Assembly: GCF_002101675.1 (NCBI RefSeq)
Contig: NZ_LQOY01000019.1
Span: 55,894-119,893, forward strand
Origin: Mycobacterium gordonae
Lineage (GTDB): Bacteria > Actinomycetota > Actinomycetes > Mycobacteriales > Mycobacteriaceae
DNA length: 64,000 nt
Direction: 5' to 3'
Under the pieces are notes generated by a model. That model saw only the letters and a program-made list of their open reading frames with translations, had not been told where the DNA came from and made no database searches. A program made the position numbers and the translations under genes. Shown here one piece after another: positions 36,238 through 45,922 of this stretch (positions are counted from its first letter, which is position 1; the number at the start of each line of letters is the position of its first letter).

Positions 36238-36594
36238 ATGAATCTGCTGCAGATCGTGGACCACGTCGGCTCGGCCATCGATGTCGCAGGTGTCTCGGTG
36301 ATCGTGATCGGCTGCGTGATCGCCTGTTCGCTGTTCCTCGCACGGGTGGCACGCCAGCCCGACCAGGCTTATCGCGACCTGCGCAACAACCTGGGGCGTG
36401 CGATCCTGATCGGCCTGGAATTCCTGGTGGCCGGCGACATCGTCAAGACTATCGTCGTCACGCCCAACACCCAGCACGTTGCCGCACTGGCCGGCGTCGT
36501 GGCGATCCGCACCTTTCTGAGCCTGTCGCTGACCGTCGAGATGACCGGCAAATGGCCCTGGCGGGAAGCGGATTCGAAGGCGGAGGCCGCGTGA
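36238..36594 (+). CDS. DUF1622 family membrane protein
   Basis: The 118-aa protein has three predicted membrane helices ([63 protein letters not shown]) with the family block [23 protein letters not shown]1622 proteins are widespread small membrane proteins of unknown function. It is divergent from lipB (60 bp) and ends 1 nt before the stop of the convergent TPP-enzyme gene. It is the edge of a block that I recall as absent between Rv2217 (lipB) and Rv2216 in H37Rv. Confidence 0.88.
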   Translation: MNLLQIVDHVGSAIDVAGVSVIVIGCVIACSLFLARVARQPDQAYRDLRNNLGRAILIGLEFLVAGDIVKTIVVTPNTQHVAALAGVVAIRTFLSLSLTVEMTGKWPWREADSKAEAA

Positions 36595-36595
36595 G

Positions 36596-38263
36596 CTAAC
36601 GGTCGCCGCGCGAACAGTCGACCGACCGCATCTCCTGCATCAGCGCCATGTTCGCGTGCGGATCCACCGGGGCGTCGATGATGTGCACGCCGCCCGCCGC
36701 CGCAGCCTCGTCGAGCAGTGCACGGAATCGCGCCGGGTCTGTGAGGCGGTGCCCGGTGGCGCCATAGCTGCGGGCCAACCCCACGAAGTCGGGATTGTCG
36801 AAATCGACGCCGTACCGCGGGTAGCCGTCGGCGGTCTGCTTCATCGCGATCATGCCCAGGCTCTTGTCGTTGAACACCACCACGATCAGGTCCAGGCGCA
36901 GCCGCACCGCGGTCTCGAGATCCTGGATGTTCATCGCGAACCCGCCGTCGCCGGTCAACACCACAACCTTGCGTTCGGGATGGACGAGCTTGGCCGCGAT
37001 CGCGGCGGGCAGACTGATACCCATCGATCCGAGCGCGTGGTCGATCAGCATGGTGTTGGGCTGGCGGGCATTGAAATTCCTTGTCGCCCACATCATGTGG
37101 ATGCCGTTGTCGAGGGACAGGATGTCGTCGTCGGCCATGAAGTCGCGCAGTGTGGCGATGAGGTGGCCCTGTTTGGCCGGGGCAGAGGTGTCGGTCGCCG
37201 AGCGGGCGACGCTATTTCGCGTCGCTTCGGCCAGTCGGTGGAAATCGTCGTGGTCCCAGTCGGGGTTAGGGGCAAGCTGGGCGGTGAGCCGTCGCAGCGC
37301 GTCGGCCATCTCGCCGACGATCTGGGCTTGCGGGAAGTAGCTGTTGTCGCCCTGGGCGGCGAAGGGATTGAGGTGGATGACGGTCTGGGCGCCGTCGGCC
37401 CGCATGAACAGGGTGGGTTTTTCCATCACGTCGTGGCCCACGTTGAGGATCACATCGGCCGCCTGGATGGCGCAGTTCGGATAGTCGGCGGGCATGATCG
37501 AACAGCCCACGTAGAGCGGATGATCCTCGTCGGCGACGCCCTTGCCCATCATCGTTGCGACAAAAGGGATCTGGGTCTTGTCGATCAGCGCGCGCGCGGC
37601 CGCCGCCACCTCGGGCCGGTTGGCCCGGGTGCCGCCGCCCACCATGATCAGAGGGCGGCCGGCGGTGCGGATCAGCGCCGCCGCGACGTCGATGCTCTGC
37701 TGGGTCGCGACGGGTATGTCGCTGTGCCGGCACGGAACCGACGGGCCGAGCTCGGTGTCGCGGGCCACGTCGTCGGGCAACTCCAGGTGTGCCGGGCCCT
37801 GGCGTCCGCCCAGCGCCGACATCATCGCCTGGCGCACCAGTGATCCGGCCATCGGGCCGGACGGGATCTTGGCGGCGAACTTGGTGATCGGGCGCATCAC
37901 GTCAACCACGTCGACCAGTTGGTACTGGCCCATCCTGTTGTCCCGCACCGCTTTCTGGCCGGTGATCACCAGCATCGGCATGGCTGCCAGGTAGGCGTGC
38001 GCCACCGGTGTCGTCAGGTTCATCGCACCCGCCCCCAGCGTCGACATGGCGACGGCAAGCTTGCCGGTGAGCCGTCCGTAGGCGGCCGCGGCGAAACCCG
38101 CGGCCTGCTCGTGACGGAACAGGACGAAGGTGATCCGGCCGTCTTTGCGCAGTGCCTCCATGAAGTGCAGGTTCTCGTCGCCCGGAATGCCAAAGACGTA
38201 CTCGACGCCTTCGTCGGCGAGGGCATTGACCAACTGTTCGCTGGTGTTGGCCGGCGCGCTCAC
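36596..38263 (-). CDS. Thiamine-pyrophosphate enzyme, acetolactate synthase large-subunit-like
   Basis: The 555-aa protein shows the three-domain TPP decarboxylase/carboligase fold. The N-terminal Pyr domain has the catalytic Glu in [11 protein letters not shown] and the block [14 protein letters not shown], the middle domain has [13 protein letters not shown], and the C-terminal PP domain has the TPP motif [29 protein letters not shown]. It resembles acetolactate synthases, but no regulatory subunit is nearby, and the biosynthetic ilvB is usually elsewhere with ilvN. A catabolic carboligase or 2-oxo acid decarboxylase role is therefore as likely. Its ATG overlaps the RraA-like gene stop by 4 bp, so the two are coupled. 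Confidence 0.88.
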   Translation of the reverse strand: MSAPANTSEQLVNALADEGVEYVFGIPGDENLHFMEALRKDGRITFVLFRHEQAAGFAAAAYGRLTGKLAVAMSTLGAGAMNLTTPVAHAYLAAMPMLVITGQKAVRDNRMGQYQLVDVVDVMRPITKFAAKIPSGPMAGSLVRQAMMSALGGRQGPAHLELPDDVARDTELGPSVPCRHSDIPVATQQSIDVAAALIRTAGRPLIMVGGGTRANRPEVAAAARALIDKTQIPFVATMMGKGVADEDHPLYVGCSIMPADYPNCAIQAADVILNVGHDVMEKPTLFMRADGAQTVIHLNPFAAQGDNSYFPQAQIVGEMADALRRLTAQLAPNPDWDHDDFHRLAEATRNSVARSATDTSAPAKQGHLIATLRDFMADDDILSLDNGIHMMWATRNFNARQPNTMLIDHALGSMGISLPAAIAAKLVHPERKVVVLTGDGGFAMNIQDLETAVRLRLDLIVVVFNDKSLGMIAMKQTADGYPRYGVDFDNPDFVGLARSYGATGHRLTDPARFRALLDEAAAAGGVHIIDAPVDPHANMALMQEMRSVDCSRGDR

Positions 38264-38919
38264 AGCTCGCCGCTGCCCTGACTCAGCACCGTCTCGGGGT
38301 CTTCGTTCTTCAGGCTTTCCTTGGCAGCATCCATCTTGTGCATGATGTTGCGCGCCTTGGTCAGGATCGCTTCGGCCTCACCACCCGGGATCACCACGGC
38401 CGTCGAACCTTTGGCGAAGATGACGTCTCCGGGTACGACGGTCACACCGCCGACGGAGATCGGGACGTCGGCCAGGTAGGGCTGGACTTCGTTGCCGCCC
38501 GCGCGCACCGTTTCGCCCCGGCTGTAGGTGGCGAACCGGTAGGTGTTCAGCTCTTCGTAGTCGCGCAGTTTGCCATCGGCGAGAATGCCTGCCATGCCCA
38601 GGTTTTCCACCCGGCTGAGCTTGGTGCCCCCGCCCAGTGACGTGTGGGGGTAGCCGTTGGATGCCATCACCAGCACCGCTCCCGCGGGGTCATGCTTGGC
38701 GACGGCCCGGTAGATGGCCGGTCCCAGGCTGTGCTTCTCCGGATCCATCAGGTCCTTGCGAACCGGCAGATAGGAAATCGTCACCGCCGGGCCGATGAGT
38801 ACCCGGCTGGGATCCGGGCTGTCGAGTTCGATGATGTGAGCGCGATGCGCATGCGTCATCGTCATCGCGTCGACCACATCGGCGACTCCCAGACCCGCAA
38901 CCAACTCGGTCAGCTTCAT
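38260..38919 (-). CDS. RraA / HMG-aldolase family protein
   Basis: The 219-aa protein has the RraA fold signature GILADGKLRDYEEL (D-G-x-x-R-D, which binds the divalent metal and oxo-acid) and HPxG-like loops (SNGYPHTSLGGGTKLSRV). Family members are 4-hydroxy-4-methyl-2-oxoglutarate or oxaloacetate aldolase/decarboxylases, and others bind RNase E. Given the adjacent TPP enzyme, an aldolase or decarboxylase making pyruvate is the more likely role. AAAGGTGAAGGC precedes the chosen ATG 38919; an ATG at 38991 would overlap the next gene. Its stop is coupled to the TPP-enzyme start. Confidence 0.85.
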   Translation of the reverse strand: MKLTELVAGLGVADVVDAMTMTHAHRAHIIELDSPDPSRVLIGPAVTISYLPVRKDLMDPEKHSLGPAIYRAVAKHDPAGAVLVMASNGYPHTSLGGGTKLSRVENLGMAGILADGKLRDYEELNTYRFATYSRGETVRAGGNEVQPYLADVPISVGGVTVVPGDVIFAKGSTAVVIPGGEAEAILTKARNIMHKMDAAKESLKNEDPETVLSQGSGEL

Positions 38920-38935
38920 GCCTTCACCTTTCCAA

Positions 38936-39787
38936 TCAACCGGTATTTCCTTGTGGGCCAATGGGCAGCATCCGAAGCAGCAGGCTGACAACCGGAATCA
39001 TGCGCCCCATCGCGTGGGGTATCAGCTGTTCCAGCGAAGCTCGCACTGCTGCCGTCGTCGCGGCGTCGGGAAGGCCGGTGCGGCCCAGCGCTCCACTGAC
39101 CGCCGCCCCGCGCCTTCTGCCGTCCGCCACCACGGAGTCGACGGCGGTCAACAGTGATCCGCTGTCGTGCAACGGTTGCAGCGCCGCGTAGTAGAGCACC
39201 AACATGCCCGGCCAGCGGGCCAGATTCCTGGGCAGGCTGACCTGCAAGGCTCGCCCCGGTCCGCGGGCGCCGATCAGGTTGACGCTGCGGACCAATTCCG
39301 CCACATGGGCCGGCATCTGGTCGAAATTCAGCGGGCTCAACACGGGCGGCGCTGACGCCGGACGCGTCGGAGGCCGCACCGGCGGGCACGGCGGCGGTGT
39401 CGCTCCGTGCAGGCGGGCCAGGACCGCGCAGAACGCCACGGTGTTCAGCGGATTGCCCCGGTCGTAGCCGGAAAGCGTTGCCCTGATCGTCGTCTCGTGG
39501 TCGGCGTCGATGCCGATCGAGCGCAGGGCCGCGGTGGGGAACCGGGGGACCGGCGGCAGCTGCGGTGCGGCGCGCAGCGCGTCGGCCTCGGAGTACACGG
39601 CGCCGTTGGCATACAGCGGCTTCATCGTCGCCCAGGTCCAGTCCAGGCCACCCGGGATCGCGGCGAGGTGGCGCCACACCAGGTTGACGAATGACATCCC
39701 GAGCGTCGTGCGGATGTCTTCGTAGAGTTCGGCGATGTGCCCGGTCGCTTCGGCCTCGCCGACACTGGGAAGCGGATCACCCTGCAT
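38936..39787 (-). CDS. DehI-family (group I haloacid dehalogenase-like) protein
   Basis: The 283-aa all-helical protein has two internally similar halves, as in DehI. The first opens VGEAEATGHIAELYEDIRTTLGMSFVNLVWRHLAAIPGG and the second LVRSVNLIGARGPGRAL..LPRNLARWPGMLVLYYAAL. DehI enzymes remove halide from D- and L-2-haloacids, but many relatives are uncharacterised and may do other chemistry. The catalytic Asn and Asp cannot be assigned with certainty by eye. It lies 16 nt upstream of the RraA-like gene on the same strand and is probably in one operon with it and the TPP enzyme. Confidence 0.72.
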   Translation of the reverse strand: MQGDPLPSVGEAEATGHIAELYEDIRTTLGMSFVNLVWRHLAAIPGGLDWTWATMKPLYANGAVYSEADALRAAPQLPPVPRFPTAALRSIGIDADHETTIRATLSGYDRGNPLNTVAFCAVLARLHGATPPPCPPVRPPTRPASAPPVLSPLNFDQMPAHVAELVRSVNLIGARGPGRALQVSLPRNLARWPGMLVLYYAALQPLHDSGSLLTAVDSVVADGRRRGAAVSGALGRTGLPDAATTAAVRASLEQLIPHAMGRMIPVVSLLLRMLPIGPQGNTG

Positions 39788-39814
39788 GGCTGTGACGATG
39801 GGTCGACGAGCCGA

Positions 39815-40567
39815 TCAGTCCGGCATGTTCTCGCGCATGTAGTTGATGGCCAGCTTCATCGCGGCCATCTTGACTTCGTTGCGCCGCATCATCTTTGCGT
39901 TCTGCTCCGCAATATTGACGGTGTAGGGGTTCTCGCGCAGCAGCTTGGCGGCGAAGAGCAGGTTGATGGCGGTCAGTTCGGCGTTGCGCCGCACATACGG
40001 CGACAGCTCGCCGCCCGCCTCGATGTAGCTGGCTCCCGGCCCGGCGTCGCCGACCCAGTAGAGATCGGTGTTGGGCGGGACCGTGACACCGAAGTGCAGC
40101 AGGTTGGCGAAGGTGTTGGCGACGCAGTCGTGGCTGCCGTCCTCATTGCCGGTCACCACACACCCGGCCGCGGTGCCGTAGAGCGGGAACTGGCCGGTGC
40201 GCTCGCACATCACCGTCTTGGTGGTGCCGTCCAGGCGCTCGATAACCCGTTGCATCACCGAGGAGCGCACCCCCATCCAAATCGGCATCGCGGGCACGAT
40301 GATGTTGCAGCGCTTGACTTTTTCCAGGATCAGCGGCCATTCGTCGCCCTCGCCTTCATTGTTTCCGATGCCGGGCTTGACGTTGTAATCGACGACGCGG
40401 ACGATCTCGGTTTCGATGTCCGGTTCATGGGCTTTGAGGCGTTCGATGAGCAGGTTGCACAGTGCCTCGGTATTGGATATTTCCGGACCCTTCTTCAGGG
40501 TGCAGTTCAGGAAGAGCGCATACAGCGGCCCCTCCTTTTTCAGATCATGAAAAACCGAGGCAGTCAC
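39815..40567 (-). CDS. Flavodoxin-fold / NADPH-dependent FMN reductase family protein
   Basis: The 250-aa protein begins ASVFHDLKKEGPLYALFLNCTLKKGPEISNTEALC, a beta-strand and phosphate-binding loop like the flavodoxin family, then EIVRVVDYNVKPG, IIVPAMPIWMGVRSS (FMN-binding loop) and TAAGCVVTGNEDGSHDC. It is probably an FMN-binding quinone or electron-transfer reductase; the substrate is unknown. GTG 40567 is chosen because GGAG stands 5 nt upstream. The frame continues open to 41365, but that part runs antiphase over the SDR gene and is not coding. It is 27 nt upstream of the DehI-like gene and heads the four-gene minus-strand string. Confidence 0.82.
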   Translation of the reverse strand: MTASVFHDLKKEGPLYALFLNCTLKKGPEISNTEALCNLLIERLKAHEPDIETEIVRVVDYNVKPGIGNNEGEGDEWPLILEKVKRCNIIVPAMPIWMGVRSSVMQRVIERLDGTTKTVMCERTGQFPLYGTAAGCVVTGNEDGSHDCVANTFANLLHFGVTVPPNTDLYWVGDAGPGASYIEAGGELSPYVRRNAELTAINLLFAAKLLRENPYTVNIAEQNAKMMRRNEVKMAAMKLAINYMRENMPD

Positions 40568-40653
40568 GCTTCTCCATTGTCCGTCCGGTCGGCTGATACG
40601 GGCTGATACGGGCCGGAAGCAAGATACCGCAATCGCGACAGATAAGGGAGTAT

Positions 40654-41565
40654 TCAGTCCTGATCGCGACGGGCCGTGGCGTAGTCGAGCGCCTCGCCAA
40701 TTGTGTTGTGGTGGAATTGGAAACCCGCCTGCTCCAAAGCGGTTGGGATGGCGCGTTGACCGGTGAGCAGTCCTTCGTCGGCGAATTCCCCGAGGGCCGC
40801 GCGCACCGCGAACCCGGGCACGGCCATCGGCGTGGGGCGGTTGACCGCCCTGCCGAAGGCCGTGGTGAACTCCGCGTTGGTCACCGGCGCCGGTCCGGTC
40901 AGGTTCACCGGCCCGGACAGCGTGGGATGGGAAATGGCGAACAGCAGGGCGCGGACCTCGTCTTCCAGGCTGATCCACGACATGTACTGACGGCCGCTGC
41001 CGAGCCGCGCGCCCAGGCCTACCGAGAACACCGGTCGCATCATCCGTAGTGCGCCGCCCGAAGGGGCCAGCACCACACCCGTGCGGGCCAGCACCACCCG
41101 GACGCCTTCGTACTGCGCGGGCAGGGTGGCCGCCTCCCAGTCCACGCACAGTTGGGCCAAAAAGCCCCGCCCGGCGGCATCGGTTTCGTCGACTACGCGG
41201 TCTCTGGTGTCGCCGTAGTAACCCACCGCGCTGGCGTTGATCAGCGTGCCGACCCCTGCGTCGGCGACGGCGGCGGCCAGCACTTCGGTCGGCGCGAGCC
41301 GGCTGTCGCGCAGGCTCTGCTTGAACGCTCCCGACCATCGGCGCTGGCCGATGTTGACGCCACACAAGTTGACGACCACGTCGACATCGGTGAGCGCGTC
41401 CGGATCGAATTCGCCGCTTTCCGGATTCCAGTGCAGCTCTTCGGAGTTCGCTGGGGTACGGCGCACGATGCGCAGCACTTCGTGGTCGGCCGCGCGCAGC
41501 GCAGCGGTCAGCGCCGAACCGATCAAGCCAGACGAACCCGCAATCGCGATCACCGCTTTGGCCAC
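40654..41565 (-). CDS. SDR epimerase, TIGR01777 family (Rv2216-like)
   Basis: The 303-aa protein has an N-terminal Rossmann motif ([17 protein letters not shown]) and an NAD-binding region with [17 protein letters not shown]. The active-site region is [12 protein letters not shown] (Tyr in SAVGYYG), and the C-terminal DUF1731 tail includes [20 protein letters not shown]. This is the YfcH/TIGR01777 group of putative nucleoside-diphosphate-sugar epimerases; the substrate is unknown. It lies 15 nt downstream of dlaT on the same strand, a link conserved in mycobacteria. The length agrees with Rv2216 (about 301 aa). Confidence 0.93.
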   Translation of the reverse strand: MAKAVIAIAGSSGLIGSALTAALRAADHEVLRIVRRTPANSEELHWNPESGEFDPDALTDVDVVVNLCGVNIGQRRWSGAFKQSLRDSRLAPTEVLAAAVADAGVGTLINASAVGYYGDTRDRVVDETDAAGRGFLAQLCVDWEAATLPAQYEGVRVVLARTGVVLAPSGGALRMMRPVFSVGLGARLGSGRQYMSWISLEDEVRALLFAISHPTLSGPVNLTGPAPVTNAEFTTAFGRAVNRPTPMAVPGFAVRAALGEFADEGLLTGQRAIPTALEQAGFQFHHNTIGEALDYATARRDQD

Positions 41566-41580
41566 GGTTCGGGGTCCTCC

Positions 41581-43407
41581 TTAAAGCCCCAAGTCGGCCT
41601 CGAAGGCCCCCTCTTCGAGTCGGTGCTTGATCGTGGTCAGGAAACGTCCGGCATCCGCGCCGTCGATGAGCCGGTGGTCGTAGGTCAGCGGCAGGTAGCT
41701 GATCGACCGGACACCGATGGACTCGTTACCGAATTCGTCGACGATCACCCGAGGGCGTTTGACGATGGCCCCGGTGCCCAGCATGGCGGCCTGCGGCGGC
41801 ACCAGGATCGGGGTGTCGAACAGCGCGCCCTGGCTACCGATGTTGGTGATGGTGAAGGTGCCACCGGACAACTCGTCGGGTTTGAGGTTCCCCGAGCGGG
41901 CGCGGGCGGCGATGTCGGCAATCGCGCGGGCCAAACCGGCCAGCGACAGGTCGCCGGCGTTGTGGATGACCGGAGAGAGCAGTCCCTGCTCGGTGTCGAC
42001 GGCGAACCCGAGGTGTTCGGCGTCGTAGTAGGTGATCTCCTTGGTTTCCTCGTTGTAGCTGGCGTTGATGTTCGGGTGGATCTTCAGGGCGTCGATGGCC
42101 GCCCGCGCGATGAACGGCAGGAAGGTCAGGTTCACGCCCTCGCGCTCGGCGAACGCTGTCTTGGCCCGGTTGCGCAGCGCCACGATCTTGGTCATGTCGA
42201 CCTCGTGGGTCTGGGTGAGCTGCGCGGTGGCCTGCAGGGACTCGCGCGTCTTGGCGGCGGTGATCTGACGGATCCGGCTGGCCTTCTGCTTGGTTCCGCG
42301 CAGATGGGCCAGCGACGAGGCCGGAGCGGCCGCAGCGGCCGGCTTCGCCGCCGGAGCCGACGGTTGGGCGGCCGGCTTGGCCTCCTCCTTGGGCTGCTGC
42401 TTCTTCTCTGCGGCGGCGAGAACGTCCTGCTTGCGGATCCGCCCGCCCACGCCTGTACCGGTCACTTCGGCCAGGTCGACGTCGTTTTCCGCGGCCAGTT
42501 TGCGCACCAGCGGCGTCACATAGGGGCCGCCGTCCGAACCGGCGTCGGCTTGTGGTTCGGGCTTGGACTCTTGCTTGGGCTCGGGTTTGGGTTCCGGCTT
42601 GGGCTCGGGTTTGGGTTCGGGCTTGGGCTCGGGCTTGGGCTCGGGCTTGGGCTCGGGCGCCGGCTCCGGTTCGGGCGCCGGCTCGGGCTCCGGTTCGGCC
42701 TCGGCCCTTTCCTCACTGGGTTGGGCTTTCGGCTTGGGGGCCGAGCCCCCGCCCGAATCCGAGCTGCCGACCTTGGCCAGCTCCCCGCCGACCTGCACCA
42801 CGTCGTCTTCTTCGGCGGTGATGCTGACCAGCACGCCGGCCACCGGCGAGGGGATCTCGGTGTCCACCTTGTCGGTGGACACTTCCACCAGCGGCTCGTC
42901 CACCTGGACCGAGTCGCCGACCTTTTTGAGCCACCGCGTCACGGTGCCCTCGGTCACCGACTCGCCCAACTCCGGCATCAGCACCGGCGTCGCGTCGCCA
43001 CCGTCGGAGGCCTCCTGCTTGGGCTCCGGTTCGCTGGCGGGCTCCTCCTGCGCCGGCTCCTCAGCCGCGGAAGTCTCCTGAGCGGTGTCCTGCTCGGCCG
43101 CCTCCGACGAGTCCTGGCCGCCGTCCTGTCCGCCCTGCTGGCCGCCGCCGTCGTCACCGGCATCGTCGGCCGAGTCGCCGATGATGGCCAGCTCGCCGCC
43201 GACCTCTACGGTGTCGTCCTCCTGAGCGATGATCTTGGTGAGCACACCGGCGGCCGGGGACGGGATTTCGGTGTCAACTTTGTCGGTCGAGACTTCGACG
43301 AGTGGTTCGTCGACTTCGACCGTGTCGCCTTCCTGCTTGAGCCACCGGGTGACCGTTCCCTCGGTGACGCTTTCACCAAGTGCCGGCATCTGGACGGAGA
43401 AGGCCAT
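41581..43407 (-). CDS. dlaT: Dihydrolipoamide acyltransferase (E2) DlaT
   Basis: This is the E2 core of mycobacterial pyruvate dehydrogenase and of the peroxynitrite reductase/peroxidase system. There are two lipoyl domains (about residues 1-80 and 140-220), each with the lipoylated lysine in [10 protein letters not shown]. Next come a very long linker, a peripheral subunit-binding domain ([34 protein letters not shown]) and the catalytic domain with [11 protein letters not shown] and the His motif [15 protein letters not shown]. It is 608 aa against about 553 in M. tuberculosis; the extra length is in an acidic/proline linker rich in EPEP, APEP and KPEP repeats. LipA and LipB nearby modify it. 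It is likely cotranscribed with the SDR gene. Confidence 0.96.
   Translation of the reverse strand: MAFSVQMPALGESVTEGTVTRWLKQEGDTVEVDEPLVEVSTDKVDTEIPSPAAGVLTKIIAQEDDTVEVGGELAIIGDSADDAGDDGGGQQGGQDGGQDSSEAAEQDTAQETSAAEEPAQEEPASEPEPKQEASDGGDATPVLMPELGESVTEGTVTRWLKKVGDSVQVDEPLVEVSTDKVDTEIPSPVAGVLVSITAEEDDVVQVGGELAKVGSSDSGGGSAPKPKAQPSEERAEAEPEPEPAPEPEPAPEPKPEPKPEPKPEPKPEPKPEPKPEPKQESKPEPQADAGSDGGPYVTPLVRKLAAENDVDLAEVTGTGVGGRIRKQDVLAAAEKKQQPKEEAKPAAQPSAPAAKPAAAAAPASSLAHLRGTKQKASRIRQITAAKTRESLQATAQLTQTHEVDMTKIVALRNRAKTAFAEREGVNLTFLPFIARAAIDALKIHPNINASYNEETKEITYYDAEHLGFAVDTEQGLLSPVIHNAGDLSLAGLARAIADIAARARSGNLKPDELSGGTFTITNIGSQGALFDTPILVPPQAAMLGTGAIVKRPRVIVDEFGNESIGVRSISYLPLTYDHRLIDGADAGRFLTTIKHRLEEGAFEADLGL
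42548..42708. repeat. Short-period coding repeat in the dlaT linker
   Basis: A run of 6-12-bp units of the GGGCTCGGGTTT type encodes Glu-Pro, Ala-Pro and Lys-Pro dipeptides on the minus strand. The identical neighbouring units indicate recent slippage expansion, so length may vary between strains. Confidence 0.85.
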
Positions 43408-43637
43408 CTCAGTTGACTCCTCGAACGGTCGTCGGATCGGCGCAGATCGACCTCTGGCTTACCACACCGTCAGGTAGCGGGTGCGCAATCCATGTCGAGG
43501 TCAGAACTTATCCTTTCACTCTGCCACCGGCTACCCACATTCAGGGCGCGGCGACTTCGGGTGCGTGTCGTGTCAGTCGGTGTTGCTACGGTGTGGCCAC
43601 TGGTTCCCTACGACAATTCGCAGGTGGCGGAGGTTTC

Positions 43638-45419
43638 ATGCCGGCAACACAACATGCACCCCAGCAGTTCGTCGACAGCGCGGACGGCGTCCGGATCGCG
43701 GTCTACGAGGAGGGCAATCGCGAGGGGCCGACCGTCGTGCTGATGCACGGCTGGCCGGACTCACACGTGTTGTGGGACGGCGTGGTTCCGCTGCTGGCGC
43801 AACGGTTCCGGGTGCTGCGGTTCGACAACCGCGGTGTCGGCTTGTCCTCTGCGCCCAAACCGGTGTCCGCCTACAGCACCGCCCGGATGGCCGATGACTT
43901 CGCCGCGGTGATCAGCGAGTTGAGCCCGGGGCAGCCGGTGCACGTGCTGGCCCACGACTGGGGTTCGGTGGCCGTCTGGGAGTACCTGAGCCGGCCCGGT
44001 GCGGCGGATCGCGTCGCGTCTTTCACCTCGGTCTCCGGCCCGGCCCAGGACCAGCTGGTCAGCTTCATCTTCGGTGCCCTGCGCCAGCCGTGGCGGGTGC
44101 GGCGCCTCGGCCGGGCGATCAGCCAGGTCCTGCGGCTGACCTACATGGCCTTCTTCTCGATCCCGGTGCTGGCGCCGCTGCTGCTGCGGCTGGCGTTGTC
44201 GAGCGCGGCGATGCGTCGCCGCATCGTCGACAACATCCCCGTCGAGCAGATTCACCACTCCGACAAGATGCCCAGTGACGCGGCGACCTCGGTGAAGACC
44301 TATCCCGCCAACTATTGGCGCTCGTTTTCCGGCAAGTTCCGCCGCCAGGGTGTGCACGTCATCGACACGCCGGTGCAGCTCATCGTCAACACCAGAGATC
44401 AGTACGTGCGCCCGCACGGATACGACGAGACGGTTCGCTGGGTACCACGGCTATGGCGACGCGACATACGCGCCGGTCATTTCTCGCCGATGTCGCATCC
44501 ACAGGTGATGGCGGCCGCGGTGCACGACTTCACCGACCTGATCGAAGGTAAGCAGCCGAGCCGGGCGATGTTGCGGGCGCAGGTCGGCCGCCCCCGTGGG
44601 TATTTCGGCGACACGCTGGTGTCGGTGACCGGGGCGGGCAGCGGCATCGGCCGCGAAACCGCGATCGCGTTCTCGCGTGAAGGCGCCGAGCTGGTGATCA
44701 GCGACATCGACGAGGCCACCGTCAAGGAGACGGCCGCCCAGATCACCGCGCGCGGTGGCATCGCCCACGCCTACGTGCTCGACGTGTCCGACGCCGACGC
44801 GGTCGAATCGTTCGCCGACCGGGTCTGCGCGGAACACGGTCTGCCCGACATCGTGGTGAACAACGCCGGCATCGGTCAGGCGGGCGCGTTCCTGGACACC
44901 CCCGCCGAACAGTTCGACCGCGTGCTGGACGTCAACCTCGGCGGCGTGGTCAACGGTTGCCGGGCGTTCGGCAAGCGGCTGGCCGAGCGCGGGACCGGCG
45001 GGCACATCGTCAACGTGTCCTCGATGGCCGCCTACGCCCCGCTGCAGTCACTCAGCGCGTACTGCACGTCGAAGGCGGCCACGTTCATGTTCTCGGACTG
45101 CCTGCGGGCCGAACTCGACGCCGCCGACGTCGGGCTGACCACGATCTGTCCCGGCGTTATCGACACCAACATCATCGCCACCACCGAGTTCCATGCCGGC
45201 GGGACGGACGACGACAAGGTCGACGGCCGGCGTGGTCAGCTGGACAAGATGTTCGATCTGCGCAGCTACGGGCCGGACAAGGTGGCCAACGCGATCGTGT
45301 CCGCGGTAAAGAAGAACAAGCCGATCCGGCCCGTCACCTTCGAGGCCTACGCGCTGTACGGCGTGTCCCGCGTGCTGCCGCAGGCGCTGCGCAGTACCGC
45401 GCGGATGAAGGTGATCTAA
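43638..45419 (+). CDS. ephD: EphD: alpha/beta hydrolase-SDR fusion
   Basis: The 593-aa two-domain protein has an N-terminal epoxide-hydrolase-type alpha/beta hydrolase (about 10-300) with oxyanion HGWPDSH, nucleophile Asp in VLAHDWGSVAVWEYLS, and His in RAGHFSPMSHP. The C-terminal short-chain dehydrogenase (about 325-575) has cofactor motif TGAGSGIG, NNAG (VVNNAGIG) and catalytic Ser-Tyr-Lys (NVSSMAAYAPLQSLSAYCTSKAA). Rv2214c EphD of M. tuberculosis has the same fusion and has been tied to epoxide and mycolic acid metabolism. The start at ATG 43638 follows GGCGGAGG. It is divergent from dlaT. Confidence 0.96.
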   Translation: MPATQHAPQQFVDSADGVRIAVYEEGNREGPTVVLMHGWPDSHVLWDGVVPLLAQRFRVLRFDNRGVGLSSAPKPVSAYSTARMADDFAAVISELSPGQPVHVLAHDWGSVAVWEYLSRPGAADRVASFTSVSGPAQDQLVSFIFGALRQPWRVRRLGRAISQVLRLTYMAFFSIPVLAPLLLRLALSSAAMRRRIVDNIPVEQIHHSDKMPSDAATSVKTYPANYWRSFSGKFRRQGVHVIDTPVQLIVNTRDQYVRPHGYDETVRWVPRLWRRDIRAGHFSPMSHPQVMAAAVHDFTDLIEGKQPSRAMLRAQVGRPRGYFGDTLVSVTGAGSGIGRETAIAFSREGAELVISDIDEATVKETAAQITARGGIAHAYVLDVSDADAVESFADRVCAEHGLPDIVVNNAGIGQAGAFLDTPAEQFDRVLDVNLGGVVNGCRAFGKRLAERGTGGHIVNVSSMAAYAPLQSLSAYCTSKAATFMFSDCLRAELDAADVGLTTICPGVIDTNIIATTEFHAGGTDDDKVDGRRGQLDKMFDLRSYGPDKVANAIVSAVKKNKPIRPVTFEAYALYGVSRVLPQALRSTARMKVI

Positions 45420-45760
45420 ACGTCGACCGGCGCGCCCCTGGTGCGCCGCACCAGCAGCGCCCCGGCCACACCCACGATGCCGATGACCGTCAGGGGGATC
45501 GTCCACATCCGCCGGCTCGACACGGCGGACTCGCACTGAGCCACGAAGTCGGTGTGCGGAATGATCTCGTTGAGGATCGGGATGTTGGCGCCGTTGCGGT
45601 CGTTGGCCGCCCGGGCTCCGGAGAGGTCGGTGGCCAACCCGTTCCCGCAAGACACCGTTCCGCCGTTGCTGTTGGACACTTGCACGGGCACCAGCAAGCC
45701 AATCACGCCGGCCACCAACAGCACGGCGCCCACCGCGATGATTAACCGTCGTACAGTCAC
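45416..45760 (-). CDS. Small membrane protein of unknown function
   Basis: The 114-aa protein has an N-terminal membrane helix or signal (LIIAVGAVLLVAGVIGLLVPV), a short outside loop of about 50 residues with two cysteines (VSCGNGLATDL; VAQCESAV), and a C-terminal helix (TIPLTVIGIVGVAGALLV) ending in a basic tail. The two cysteines could form a disulfide. I recognise no family with confidence. GTG 45760 is preceded by AAAGG about 8 nt away. The stop overlaps the ephD stop by 4 bp (convergent). Confidence 0.8.
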   Translation of the reverse strand: MTVRRLIIAVGAVLLVAGVIGLLVPVQVSNSNGGTVSCGNGLATDLSGARAANDRNGANIPILNEIIPHTDFVAQCESAVSSRRMWTIPLTVIGIVGVAGALLVRRTRGAPVDV

Positions 45761-45922
45761 TTTTCGGCCTTTCCCGAGGAGTATCTTGTTGCTGCTGTAG
45801 TAGCCGCCGCGGTTTTCAGCTAAACCCCGCAGTGTTTGCCAGGACATGTTTTCGGCACTTTGCGGTACTTTTCGAACGCCGGGGTACTCCGCGTGGGTGA
45901 TTCCAACGCGGAAGGACTTGTC

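Noticed and set aside
40568..41365. Extension of the flavodoxin-like protein to 516 residues
   Set aside because: The extra part is the SDR gene read in another frame, with an Arg/Gly-rich composition; GGAG before GTG 40567 supports the short form.
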